From Paenibacillus terricola (GTDB lineage Bacteria > Bacillota > Bacilli > Paenibacillales > Paenibacillaceae), in contig NZ_JACXZA010000001.1 of the NCBI RefSeq assembly GCF_014779765.1, positions 310,001-374,000 of the forward strand: a stretch of 64,000 nucleotides of DNA. The letters run 5' to 3'. Made by a program: the position numbers and the translations under genes. The notes under the pieces were generated by a model. The model was not told where the DNA came from. It did not search any database and saw only the letters and a list, made by a program, of their open reading frames with translations. This document shows, piece after piece, positions 1 to 7,087 of the stretch. Numbering within the stretch: position 1 is the stretch's first letter; every line of letters starts with the position of its first letter.

Positions 1-371
1 AGGACTGCTCCATTCTCTCGATTCCGTCTTCTCAATTTACTGACTTACTGAAGAAACATCCGGATGCACTCTACGCGCTGACAGTGGCCAATGCAAGGCG
101 ATTGCTGCAGACACAGCAGTACGTTGAGACGCTTATCTCTCGCCCGGTTGCCTGGAGGCTGGCTCAGTTATTGATGCAGCTCGGCGTTCGATCGGGGAAG
201 GAGACGGTCGTCGCGCTTCCGCTCAGCCATGAGGAAATCTCCTATGTCATTGGCTGCAGCAGGCAGACGGTTACCGAGACATTGGGACGATGGCGGGACG
301 AAGGTGCCATTCACTATGAGAAGAAGACGGTTGTCATTCTCGATACCGACGAGTTCCAACGGCGCTTGTAA
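1..371 (+). CDS. Crp/Fnr-family transcriptional regulator, C-terminal part (5' truncated by window edge)
   Basis: The reading frame is open from the left edge of the window and stops at a TAA, so only the C-terminal 120 or so residues are present. The visible part begins in the end of a cyclic-nucleotide-binding-like beta-barrel and dimer helix (SSQFTDLLKKHPD), then a winged-helix HTH with the typical Crp/Fnr layout: 'LPLSHEEISYVIGCSRQTVTETL' split as helix, turn and recognition helix, followed by a short wing ending in EFQRRL. Family knowledge: these proteins sense a ligand or redox state and bind palindromic promoter sites. The start codon and any ligand or Fe-S residues lie outside the window. 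It ends about 30 bases before an ABC transporter ATPase on the same strand, so it may control, or be co-transcribed with, that importer. The GTG at 84 is internal to the domain and not a plausible start. Confidence 0.85.
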   Translation, partial: DCSILSIPSSQFTDLLKKHPDALYALTVANARRLLQTQQYVETLISRPVAWRLAQLLMQLGVRSGKETVVALPLSHEEISYVIGCSRQTVTETLGRWRDEGAIHYEKKTVVILDTDEFQRRL

Positions 372-402
372 TAATGATAGGGAAAGCCATGGGGGGCGGA
401 GC

Positions 403-1242
403 ATGATCAGAGTAGAAGGAGTAAGCAAAACGTTCGAGCAACGGGGCGGAGCGGGTTACACCGCGTTGGATGACATCGCCTTCGAGGTTGGAAAGGGTGA
501 ATTCGTCTCCATCCTAGGCCCTTCCGGCTGCGGCAAGTCCACGCTGCTTAATCTGGTAGCGGGACTGGAGAGAGCGGATAAAGGCCGCGTCGAAGTCAGC
601 GGCAAGAAGGTCAATGCCCCAGGGCCAGACCGGATTGTCGTATTCCAGGATCATGCCCTGTATCCTTGGCTTACCGTGCTGGAGAACGTCGCATTCGGTC
701 TCAAACAAAAGAGGATCAAAAAGGAGGAGCGCCATGAGCGTGCCATGGAGCAGATCCGGGCTGTCCATCTTGGGAAGTTCGCGGACCGCTATCCCCATGA
801 ACTGTCGGGAGGAATGAAGCAGAGGGTGGCGATCGCGCGGGCTCTCGTCATGGACCCGGAAATTCTGCTCATGGATGAGCCGTTCGCTGCGCTGGACGAA
901 CAGACGAGGCTTCTGCTGCACAAGGAATTGGAGCAGATATGGCTGAACACGGGAAAGACGATTCTGTTCATTACGCATAACATCCGGGAGGCGGTCACGC
1001 TATCGGACAGAGTGCTCGTCATGTCGACCCGGCCGGGACGGATTAAGAAGGAATTCCGCGTACAGGCGGCACGGCCGCGAGAAGCAGGCGATTCTCTTCT
1101 GCATCATATCGAGAGTCAGATCATGAATACGCTGGCCGCTGAACTGGCGAAGGTGGCGAAGGAGGAATATGGCGATGACTACAATCTTGAGAAAAGCCCT
1201 CTTTCTCATTCTGCTGTTAGTAATTTGGGAGACGGCATATAG
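403..1242 (+). CDS. ABC transporter ATP-binding protein, nitrate/sulfonate/taurine (SsuB/TauB) type
   Basis: Cytoplasmic ATPase subunit of an ABC importer, 279 residues. Walker A is GPSGCGKST at residues 39-47, the signature is LSGGMKQR, Walker B is ILLMDEP followed by the D-loop FAALDEQTR, and the switch His lies in FITHNIREA. The SsuB/TauB/NrtD subgroup is indicated by the short post-Walker-A strand 'VVFQDHALYPWLTVLENV', a length under 300 residues and the neighbouring permease and SsuA-like binding protein. The ATG at 403 is chosen because a G-rich ribosome binding site lies just upstream and the protein then starts at the normal family N-terminus; the frame remains open upstream to 229, but that stretch overlaps the Crp gene and does not look like ABC sequence. 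The 3' end overlaps the permease gene by 68 bases. The substrate cannot be fixed from sequence: sulfonates, taurine, nitrate or pyrimidine precursors are all possible. Confidence 0.92.
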   Translation: MIRVEGVSKTFEQRGGAGYTALDDIAFEVGKGEFVSILGPSGCGKSTLLNLVAGLERADKGRVEVSGKKVNAPGPDRIVVFQDHALYPWLTVLENVAFGLKQKRIKKEERHERAMEQIRAVHLGKFADRYPHELSGGMKQRVAIARALVMDPEILLMDEPFAALDEQTRLLLHKELEQIWLNTGKTILFITHNIREAVTLSDRVLVMSTRPGRIKKEFRVQAARPREAGDSLLHHIESQIMNTLAAELAKVAKEEYGDDYNLEKSPLSHSAVSNLGDGI

Positions 1243-1939
1243 AACGATGCAATGGGGCTGGCGCTTCCCGTCCGCGCTGCAGACGATTCAAACGTTCTGC
1301 GACGGGATCGCAAACGGGCAACTGCTGCAAGCGACGCTTAGCAGCTTGAGGCGAATTATCATCGCGTTCGTCCTCTCGTGCGCCATCGGCATAACGCTCG
1401 GCGTCCTGTTCGCTCGCAGCCGACTGCTGGATGAGACGTTCGGATTTGCTGTCGTCGCTCTTCAGACGGTTCCGAGTATCGCTTGGCTGCCTTTCGCTAT
1501 CATATGGTTCGGGTTGAACGACTTCGCCGTCTTGTTCATCACAACGATCGGGGCGACGTGGACGATGACGATAGCGAGTCGGAGCGGAATCAAGAACATT
1601 CCTCCCATCTATCTAAAGTCGGCTCAGATGTTCGGAACAGGCCGCGGGATTCGGCTCTTCTACCAAGTGATGATTCCCGCCGCCATCCCTCAGCTCATTA
1701 CGGGGATGCGCATGGCGTGGGCGTTCGCTTGGCGTGCGCTTGTTTCCGGGGAGCTCATTGCGCGCGGCGTCGGTCTGGGGCAGATGTTGGAGGAGGGTCG
1801 AAGCATCGGGGATACCTCTCTCATGCTCTGCATCGTGCTTGTAATCGCCATTCTAGGTACGATCTCCGACTACTTCGTCTTCAAACGCGTAGAGGATCGG
1901 ATCTGGAACCAGTATGGTCTTAATACGGCTAAAACGTAA
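1175..1939 (+). CDS. ABC transporter permease, SsuC/TauC type
   Basis: Membrane permease of the same importer, 254 residues. It has an N-terminal membrane helix (FLILLLVIWETAYR), then the usual binding-protein-dependent transport fold with about six helices. The EAA-like cytoplasmic loop that contacts the ATPase is around 'YLKSAQMFGTGRGIRLFYQVMIPAAIPQ', and it is followed by 'ITGMRMAWAFAWRALVSGEL', typical of SsuC/TauC. Two ATGs lie six bases apart; the second, at 1175, is preferred because the GGAGGA at 1161-1166 then has an eight-base spacing, while the first at 1169 is too close. The start lies inside the ATPase gene, which points to translational coupling. No unusual residues were noticed. 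The same unknown substrate applies as for the ATPase and binding protein. Confidence 0.9.
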   Translation: MTTILRKALFLILLLVIWETAYRTMQWGWRFPSALQTIQTFCDGIANGQLLQATLSSLRRIIIAFVLSCAIGITLGVLFARSRLLDETFGFAVVALQTVPSIAWLPFAIIWFGLNDFAVLFITTIGATWTMTIASRSGIKNIPPIYLKSAQMFGTGRGIRLFYQVMIPAAIPQLITGMRMAWAFAWRALVSGELIARGVGLGQMLEEGRSIGDTSLMLCIVLVIAILGTISDYFVFKRVEDRIWNQYGLNTAKT

Positions 1940-1963
1940 GCATATAAGGAAGGGGATTGAACC

Positions 1964-3013
1964 ATGTTGAATAAAACGATTTATACGAGTCTTATGATCG
2001 TCGTCTTGATGCTAGCTCTGCTGTCTGGCTGCGGCTCCTCTGATGCAGGCAGTGAAGGAAACTCCGAGTCGGCCGACTCCATTACGGTGAAGATTGGCTT
2101 GCTCAAGAACGTGACCCATGCCCCGGCCTTCGTAGCGATCAAGAAGGGCTATCTGCAAGAACGCCTCGGCGCTAATGTGAAGATCGAAGTACAGAGCTTC
2201 AGCAACGGCTCTGACTTCTCCACAGCGATGGCGACAGGGCAGATCGACATTGGCTACGTAGGGCCAAGCCCCGTAATTAATCAATACGTAAGGAGCAAGA
2301 ACATCAAGATTTTGTCCGGAGCGAACAACGGCGGTGCCATGCTAGTGGCGAGGAAGGGCTCCGACGTGCTGAGCGTCAAGGACTTAGCGGGCAAGCTGGT
2401 CGCGATTCCGACCAAGGGGAGCACGAACGAGATTTCACTTCGTCTGCTTCTTCAGGAGCAAGGACTGAAGGTGACGACAGATAAGAGCGGGGCGCAGATC
2501 ATCGCGATGGCTCCAGCGGATACGCTGACGGCCATGAAGCAAGGTCAGGTAGACGCTGCGCTATTGCCTGAGCCATGGGGCACGCAGATCGCGAACGAAG
2601 GCATTGGCGAGATCGTGGCCGATTGGAATCAGATTCCGCCGAATAAGGGGAACTATCCGCTTACGATCATCGTATCCAGCGAAGACTTCCTTAACAAACA
2701 TAGGAATTTGGCCAAATCCGTTCTTCTGGCCAACGAGGACGCAATTCAATTTATCCATGATAACCCGGACGACACGTATTCCCTTGTCAATGACGAACTG
2801 AAGGAACTGACGGGCAAGGGCTTGGACGTCGAATTGATCAAGGCTGCGCTGGAGCATCTGAATCTGACGACAACCATCGACGAAGACGCCTTGAAAACGA
2901 TGGCCCAGGTGGCGGTCGATGCAGGCTACATCAAGGGAGTCAGTCCAGATGGCTTGGATCTGGAAGGTTTGTATGATCTGTCTCTGTTGAAGGAGACGCA
3001 AGAAGGCAAATAA
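1964..3013 (+). CDS. ABC transporter substrate-binding lipoprotein, SsuA/NMT1-like
   Basis: Extracellular solute-binding lipoprotein of 349 residues that should deliver substrate to the permease. Residues 1-22 form a lipoprotein signal peptide with lipobox LLSGC and lipidated Cys23, followed by a Ser/Gly/Asp linker. The mature part shows NMT1/SsuA-type signs: 'IGLLKNVTHAPAFVAIKKGYLQ', 'ATGQIDIGYVGPSPVIN', 'GSTNEISLRLLL', and 'MKQGQVDAALLPEPW', the last being the classic hinge region of nitrate/sulfonate/taurine binding proteins. AAGGGGATTG gives a ribosome binding site nine bases before the ATG. It is the third gene of the importer unit, 24 bases behind the permease. Family members bind aliphatic sulfonates, taurine, nitrate, bicarbonate or thiamine-precursor pyrimidines, and sequence alone does not separate these. 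Confidence 0.9.
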   Translation: MLNKTIYTSLMIVVLMLALLSGCGSSDAGSEGNSESADSITVKIGLLKNVTHAPAFVAIKKGYLQERLGANVKIEVQSFSNGSDFSTAMATGQIDIGYVGPSPVINQYVRSKNIKILSGANNGGAMLVARKGSDVLSVKDLAGKLVAIPTKGSTNEISLRLLLQEQGLKVTTDKSGAQIIAMAPADTLTAMKQGQVDAALLPEPWGTQIANEGIGEIVADWNQIPPNKGNYPLTIIVSSEDFLNKHRNLAKSVLLANEDAIQFIHDNPDDTYSLVNDELKELTGKGLDVELIKAALEHLNLTTTIDEDALKTMAQVAVDAGYIKGVSPDGLDLEGLYDLSLLKETQEGK

Positions 3014-3037
3014 ACCAAAGATGAGGGATGCGCAGCG

Positions 3038-3958
3038 ATGTATATTCAACCACAAAAGGATTTGCGGCCAGATTACCACCCTGATCTTACCGTCGTTCTG
3101 CTCGGAACGGGGTCACCACGCGCTTTCTATGGGCGAGCGAAGCCCGGAGCCGTGGTGCTAGCGGGAGATAAGGCATTCCTCGTCGATTGCGGGGGCTCTA
3201 CGGTGGATCAATTGATCAAAGCGGGCATCATGCCTCAACGGATATCCGATGTTCTGTTCACCCATCACCATTACGATCATAACGGAGGATTCTTCGACGT
3301 GTTCATCTCGAGCTGGCGCACGCATATTACCGAGGAACGTGTCTTCGAAGGTCGTTCGGTGCCGATGCAAGTGTACGGGCCAGAGACGACGAAGGCGATC
3401 ATCGGTAAAATGCGGGAATCCTTCGAGTTCGACGTTGAGCTCCGAATCAGCTACAATCTGTCGGATGAAGCAGGCTCGCGAATCGAGTATACGGAATGCA
3501 ACGAGGGAATTGTATACGAGAAGGACGGCATCCGGATTACCGCATTCGAAGTGGACCATCGCCCTGTCTATCCGGCTGTCGCCTACAAGTTCGAGTATAA
3601 CGGCAAGACGGTCGTTATCTCGGGCGATACCATCCCAGTCGCCAACATGGAGCGGCAAGCGGCCGGGGCGGATTTGCTCGTTCACGAAGCGTACAACAAG
3701 TCATGGATTGACGACCTGATCGCGATATATCCGCAGCACGAGAAGGCGCTGTCGAACCCAGCGAAGTATCATACGACGACGCTGGAAGCGGCGGGCATCG
3801 CGCAGCGGGCGGGCGTCAAGCACCTCGTGCTCACGCATCACATTCCAGCGCCTGCGGCGAATCCGGAGGCGGAGCAGGCATATATCGAGGGGATGGCCGC
3901 GATATACGCAGGTCCAATCACGGTCGCTCGCGATTTGATGGTCTTCGAATTAATATAG
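3038..3958 (+). CDS. Metallo-beta-lactamase-fold hydrolase (RNase Z / AtsA-like)
   Basis: Probable cytoplasmic metal-dependent hydrolase of 306 residues. The metal site HxHxDH is H76-x-H78-x-D80-H81 (FTHHHYDHNGG); a later Asp is in VISGDT and a C-terminal His pair in LVLTHHIP, the arrangement of the RNase Z/AtsA branch of the fold. The N-terminal 'VVLLGTGSPRAF' with 'VLAGDKAFLVDCGGST' is also typical of this branch. The AtsA-type members hydrolyse aryl sulfates or other esters; tRNase Z is less likely because the gene sits in a transporter unit and lacks a recognisable exosite arm. The gene lies 24 bases behind the solute-binding protein gene and is followed by a terminator hairpin, so it is probably the last gene of the operon. 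Inference: it acts on the imported compound or on a sulfur-ester derivative. The true substrate is not known. Confidence 0.82.
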   Translation: MYIQPQKDLRPDYHPDLTVVLLGTGSPRAFYGRAKPGAVVLAGDKAFLVDCGGSTVDQLIKAGIMPQRISDVLFTHHHYDHNGGFFDVFISSWRTHITEERVFEGRSVPMQVYGPETTKAIIGKMRESFEFDVELRISYNLSDEAGSRIEYTECNEGIVYEKDGIRITAFEVDHRPVYPAVAYKFEYNGKTVVISGDTIPVANMERQAAGADLLVHEAYNKSWIDDLIAIYPQHEKALSNPAKYHTTTLEAAGIAQRAGVKHLVLTHHIPAPAANPEAEQAYIEGMAAIYAGPITVARDLMVFELI

Positions 3959-3975
3959 TGGACAGCCATTTGCTG

Positions 3976-4004
3976 AAGGACGCCGACGAAGCGTCCTTCT
4001 TTTT
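3976..4004 (+). terminator. Intrinsic terminator after the importer/MBL operon
   Basis: Eight-base perfect stem (AAGGACGC / GCGTCCTT) with a seven-base loop, directly followed by CTTTTTAT. It begins 18 bases after the stop codon of the hydrolase gene and closes the ABC importer operon. Confidence 0.85.
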
Positions 4005-4180
4005 ATGCTCTACCAATCCAACATAGAGAGCCACAATCGCCACATTCGTCATGTACGTATGAAACTTCTCGCGACGCTTCGCCCCTGGATGGTTCTTGCG
4101 ATAGGGTGACGAGAAAGACGTGAAAGGGGGTCAAGGCTCTTTTTATTTATTTCAAATTGCCAGATGGATAAGTGTTTGAT

Positions 4181-4194
4181 ATGATATATATCAT
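4181..4194. promoter_or_regulatory. 14-base AT-rich palindrome, candidate operator
   Basis: ATGATATATATCAT is perfectly self-complementary and sits about 120 bases upstream of the flavoprotein start codon, in the AT-rich promoter zone. It may be a regulator site. No regulator gene adjoins it, and AT-rich palindromes occur by chance, so confidence is limited. Confidence 0.35.
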
Positions 4195-4252
4195 GGTGAT
4201 AGTTATTATATCAAAACGTTTGATTCCATAAGCAAATTTTTTTAGTTGCTAA

Positions 4253-4266
4253 TGACAGCGTTTACA
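4253..4266 (+). promoter_or_regulatory. CcpA cre box upstream of flavoprotein gene
   Basis: TGACAGCGTTTACA matches every fixed position of the Bacillales cre consensus TGWNANCGNTNWCA. It ends 47 bases before the ATG, a position where bound CcpA-HPr would block elongation or initiation, so carbon catabolite repression of the flavoprotein/CoxG unit is expected. CcpA itself is not in the window. Confidence 0.75.
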
Positions 4267-4313
4267 AAAAAGTGGCGATCACCAACCTACTAACTGATTG
4301 GAGATGTTCGAAC

Positions 4314-5951
4314 ATGCCAGCTAAGAAACCAGCTAAGTGGGATCGCGAGGTTGACGTAGTTGTGTTAGGAACCGGCGGCGCCGCGCTTACAGCGGCCGTA
4401 ACCGCTAGCGATCAAGGCGCCGAAGTACTCGTTCTGGAGAAGACATCGCAAATTGGCGGAACGACAGCCTTCTCGGGAGGCATTCCGTGGATCGCTATGA
4501 ACCGCTACATGAAGGAAGGCGGCATCGAAGATTCCAGGGAAGAGGCGTTAAACTATGTTCGGCGTTTAACCGGCGGCAAGGAGCCGGACCCAGCTCTTCT
4601 CGAAGTGTTCATCGATAACGGCCACAAGATGATCGACTATCTTCATGAGAATACTGCGCTGCGGTTCACGCCGCCGCTCTCATATCCATCTTATTATCAT
4701 TACCTCGACGGCGCGAAGAGCGGACGCTCGCTTGATCCGAAGCCTTTTGACCTGAAGGAGCTGGGCGAGTGGGGAGATAAGGTTCGCCAGAATCCAACGT
4801 TCCCGCCGTTGACGCTTGAGGAAGGCGGCGCTGTTGGCGGCGTTGACTTCGCTAAGATAGCAGAGCGTATGGAGAACAATATCGTTACGATGGGCCGAGC
4901 ATTAATTGCTCCTCTCCTCAAGGCGCTGCTTGATCGCGGAGTCGAAATATTAATCGAGACGCCAGGCAAGGAACTCGTGCTGGACGATGAAGGCTCCGTT
5001 ATCGGCGTCATTGCCGAGCAGGGGGATCAGAAGCTCTACATCGGCGCAAGAAAAGGCGTTATTCTGGCATCCGGCGGATTTGAGTGGAATCAGGAGCTTA
5101 TCAAGACATTCCTTAAGGGACATATCACGCACCCGATGTCTCCAGCCGGAAATGACGGCGATGCGCTGATCATGGCGATGGAAGCCGGCGCAGCGCTCGG
5201 CAACATGAGCGAGGCTTGGTGGTATCCGGCCATGCAGGACCCTACCTTCGAATATGAGGATCGCGTAATGAACCAACTGGGCGGAGGACGGATGGGGCCT
5301 AACAGTATCATTGTCAACCGCCACGGGAAGCGATTCGTTCATGAAGGTACAACATACAACGATATGCCGAAGTCTTTCTACCAATATGACCCTGTTGCAC
5401 TGGAATGGCCGAATGAGCCGCCGGTATGGATGATCTTCGACCAGCAGCTCAAGGACAGCCAGATGATCATCACGATGATGCCGGGCGAGGATACTCCGGA
5501 TTGGGTAGACAGCTCGGATTCGATTCGCGGGCTGGCCGAGAAGATCGGCGTTGATCCGGATGGACTGGAAGCTTCCGTCAATCGTTGGAACGAGAACGCG
5601 GCTAAAGGAATCGATCCTGACTTCCATCGCGGCACGACGTTCTTCGAGAATCTGCCTGGAGGCGGCGGCAATCCTGCTGCCAACATCGGTCCAATCGAGA
5701 AGGCTCCGTTCTACGCACTGCCGATCTACTTCGGCGCGCTTGGCACGAACGGAGGTCCGCGCATTAACGCAGACGGGCAAGTAATGAGCTTGCGCGGCAA
5801 GCCGATTGCCGGCTTATACGCGGCAGGCAACGCAGCGATGGGCGTACTCGGACAAGCATACGTGAGCGCGGGCGGAACAATCGGCCCGGCTATGACATTC
5901 GGTTACTTGGCGGGCATTGCTGCAGGCAAGTCGGAAGCTAGAAGCATCTAA
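4314..5951 (+). CDS. FAD-dependent dehydrogenase, 3-ketosteroid delta1-dehydrogenase / fumarate reductase-like flavoprotein
   Basis: Flavoprotein of 545 residues from the FAD_binding_2 family. An N-terminal Rossmann motif V-L-G-T-G-G-A-A (G19, G21, G22) is followed by the acidic end of strand 2 (VLVLEK) and the signature 'GGTTAFSGGIPWI' characteristic of the 3-ketosteroid delta1-dehydrogenase (KstD) branch rather than succinate dehydrogenase. The C-terminal 'LYAAGNAAMGVLGQAYVSAG' with GTIGPAMTFGYLAG is the second FAD-contacting motif of the same branch. Family members dehydrogenate steroid A-rings or related cyclic ketones, or reduce activated double bonds; the substrate here is unknown. The ATG at 4314 has GGAG ten bases upstream and gives a normal N-terminus; a GTG at 4272 in frame lies next to the cre box and is less likely. 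It forms a two-gene unit with the CoxG-like protein 49 bases downstream. Confidence 0.85.
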   Translation: MPAKKPAKWDREVDVVVLGTGGAALTAAVTASDQGAEVLVLEKTSQIGGTTAFSGGIPWIAMNRYMKEGGIEDSREEALNYVRRLTGGKEPDPALLEVFIDNGHKMIDYLHENTALRFTPPLSYPSYYHYLDGAKSGRSLDPKPFDLKELGEWGDKVRQNPTFPPLTLEEGGAVGGVDFAKIAERMENNIVTMGRALIAPLLKALLDRGVEILIETPGKELVLDDEGSVIGVIAEQGDQKLYIGARKGVILASGGFEWNQELIKTFLKGHITHPMSPAGNDGDALIMAMEAGAALGNMSEAWWYPAMQDPTFEYEDRVMNQLGGGRMGPNSIIVNRHGKRFVHEGTTYNDMPKSFYQYDPVALEWPNEPPVWMIFDQQLKDSQMIITMMPGEDTPDWVDSSDSIRGLAEKIGVDPDGLEASVNRWNENAAKGIDPDFHRGTTFFENLPGGGGNPAANIGPIEKAPFYALPIYFGALGTNGGPRINADGQVMSLRGKPIAGLYAAGNAAMGVLGQAYVSAGGTIGPAMTFGYLAGIAAGKSEARSI

Positions 5952-6000
5952 TCGACATCAAGTGTTCGATAACACATAACAATAAGGAAGTGTATTTTCA

Positions 6001-6456
6001 ATGCCTAATGGAACTTATCATGTAGATTTGCCTGTCCCAATCGATCGCATCTGGCAATTTGTCAGCGACATGGACAAGTGGGCTCCGCTCGTACCGGGCT
6101 ACATCGAGCACAGCATCATCAACGATCGTGAGTCGACGTGGTCCTTCAAAGGAGATCTTGGCTTTATGAAGAAGACCGTAAAGCTCAAGATCGACATCAC
6201 GAACTGGATCGAACCGACAAAAGTAACCTTTGACCTGAAGGGTTTGTCCGACAACTTTGTAGGCGGCGGCTACTTCGAAGCGGAAGCGCTCGGCGACAAT
6301 CAAACCCGAATGAACGGAAGTCTGGACATCACGGCCAAGGGCGCGATGGGACCAATGGTGAATACGATTTTGAAATCGTTCGTGCCTAAGACCGCACAAG
6401 AGCTTACGGAAGCGGTTGCCAATAAGATCGCGGAGATCGAGGGCGTCAAAGCTTAA
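6001..6456 (+). CDS. SRPBCC-superfamily protein, CoxG type
   Basis: Small START/SRPBCC-fold protein of 151 residues. The N-terminal 'VPIDRIWQFVSDMDKWAPLVPGY' and the C-terminal helix 'TAQELTEAVANKIAEIEG' match carbon monoxide dehydrogenase subunit G (CoxG)-like proteins, which bind hydrophobic ligands or help recruit cofactors to membrane-associated oxidoreductases. No signal peptide or membrane segment is present. AAGGAAG lies 12 bases before the ATG. The gene follows the KstD-like flavoprotein closely and is closed by a hairpin terminator, so the pair is likely co-expressed; no Cox dehydrogenase subunits are nearby, so a CO-oxidation role is unsupported. Inference: it delivers or shields a hydrophobic substrate of the flavoprotein. 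Confidence 0.8.
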   Translation: MPNGTYHVDLPVPIDRIWQFVSDMDKWAPLVPGYIEHSIINDRESTWSFKGDLGFMKKTVKLKIDITNWIEPTKVTFDLKGLSDNFVGGGYFEAEALGDNQTRMNGSLDITAKGAMGPMVNTILKSFVPKTAQELTEAVANKIAEIEGVKA

Positions 6457-6579
6457 CAACGGACAAACCGGCGAAGCGAAGCGCCGAGAATCCAGGCGCT
6501 AAGAACAAGATAGCGCAGTGCGGAAGTCTGGCGCCGCATTGAATATCAATTTGACGCCTATCTTCGCTTTGAATAATAT

Positions 6580-6627
6580 AATGGGATGCTTTCACGAATC
6601 CGTGGCAGCATCCCATTGTTCCTTTTA
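6580..6627 (+). terminator. Terminator after the flavoprotein/CoxG unit
   Basis: Eleven-base perfect stem (AATGGGATGCT / AGCATCCCATT) whose loop can form a small inner CACG/CGTG hairpin, followed by GTTCCTTTTAT. The T tract is short, so efficiency is uncertain. Confidence 0.65.
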
Positions 6628-6855
6628 TAGGGCTTGTATTCTAAGGTTGAAACCCGAGTAGGGGCTCTTACCGGTTCACCCGAATTGCGCAGAAACAGCC
6701 TCATTCTAAACGCTAACGGTTGCGTGCGGGGCTATTGGGATCTGATCCAGGTCAAATTACTGCATGACGGTGTAATAAGCATTGTGACAAACATAATGGT
6801 GTAAAAAGGGTCCATCTGGCGCGCAATAAGCATGATTATAACCGCATAAGAATAA
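6628..6855. other. Gene-free stretch, decayed sequence
   Basis: No credible gene, operator or RNA was recognised on either strand. Together with the following VOC remnant, this looks like eroding former coding DNA. Confidence 0.5.
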
Positions 6856-6972
6856 GAGGGTCGTTGTCAGTTGGGTCATGCACTTGACTGTAACTTGCAT
6901 ACCACTCCCTATGGGGTGACTAAGTTTACGATCGCTGACCCGGATGGAAACGAATTGGGTTTTACAATCTGA
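6856..6972 (+). pseudogene. VOC/glyoxalase-family protein remnant (C-terminal fragment)
   Basis: A short open stretch on the plus strand, free of stops only after a TAA at 6853, ends in 'YGVTKFTIADPDGNELGFTI' and a TGA. The YG...F.I.DPDGN.. tail is the hallmark C-terminus of glyoxalase/bleomycin-resistance (VOC) proteins. Upstream the frame is broken and no start, ribosome binding site or N-terminal half of the fold is visible. It is therefore the eroded end of a former gene. No function should be assigned. Confidence 0.65.
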
Positions 6973-7087
6973 GCTAACCTCCAAAGGTCTCGTTTCTGCC
7001 GATTCAGAAACCTGTCTTATGAATTCGCCGCATTATCGTACCAATAACGCGGCGACATTCATAAAGTTAGACCCTTCAAGTAGTTAA

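Larger units (their letters stand above)
4005..4313. other. Gene-free regulatory stretch upstream of the flavoprotein gene
   Basis: No credible coding region. The last 140 bases are AT-rich and carry several symmetrical motifs described separately: a 14-base palindrome at 4181-4194, a looser one around 4210-4224 (ATCAAAACGTTTGAT) and a perfect cre box. This is the promoter region of the flavoprotein/CoxG pair; exact -35 and -10 boxes could not be assigned with confidence. Confidence 0.6.

Noticed and set aside
229-402. N-terminal extension of the ABC ATPase by 58 codons
   Set aside because: The stretch overlaps the Crp/Fnr gene, is rich in Arg/Ser with no ABC similarity, and a better ribosome binding site precedes the ATG at 403.
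4950-5780. 276-codon minus-strand frame opposite the flavoprotein gene
   Set aside because: Antisense shadow of a gene with clear FAD motifs, caused by codon bias of GC-rich coding DNA.
6001-6456. Carbon monoxide dehydrogenase accessory role for the CoxG-like protein
   Set aside because: No coxL, coxM, coxS or molybdenum cofactor genes nearby; the partner is a KstD-like flavoprotein.
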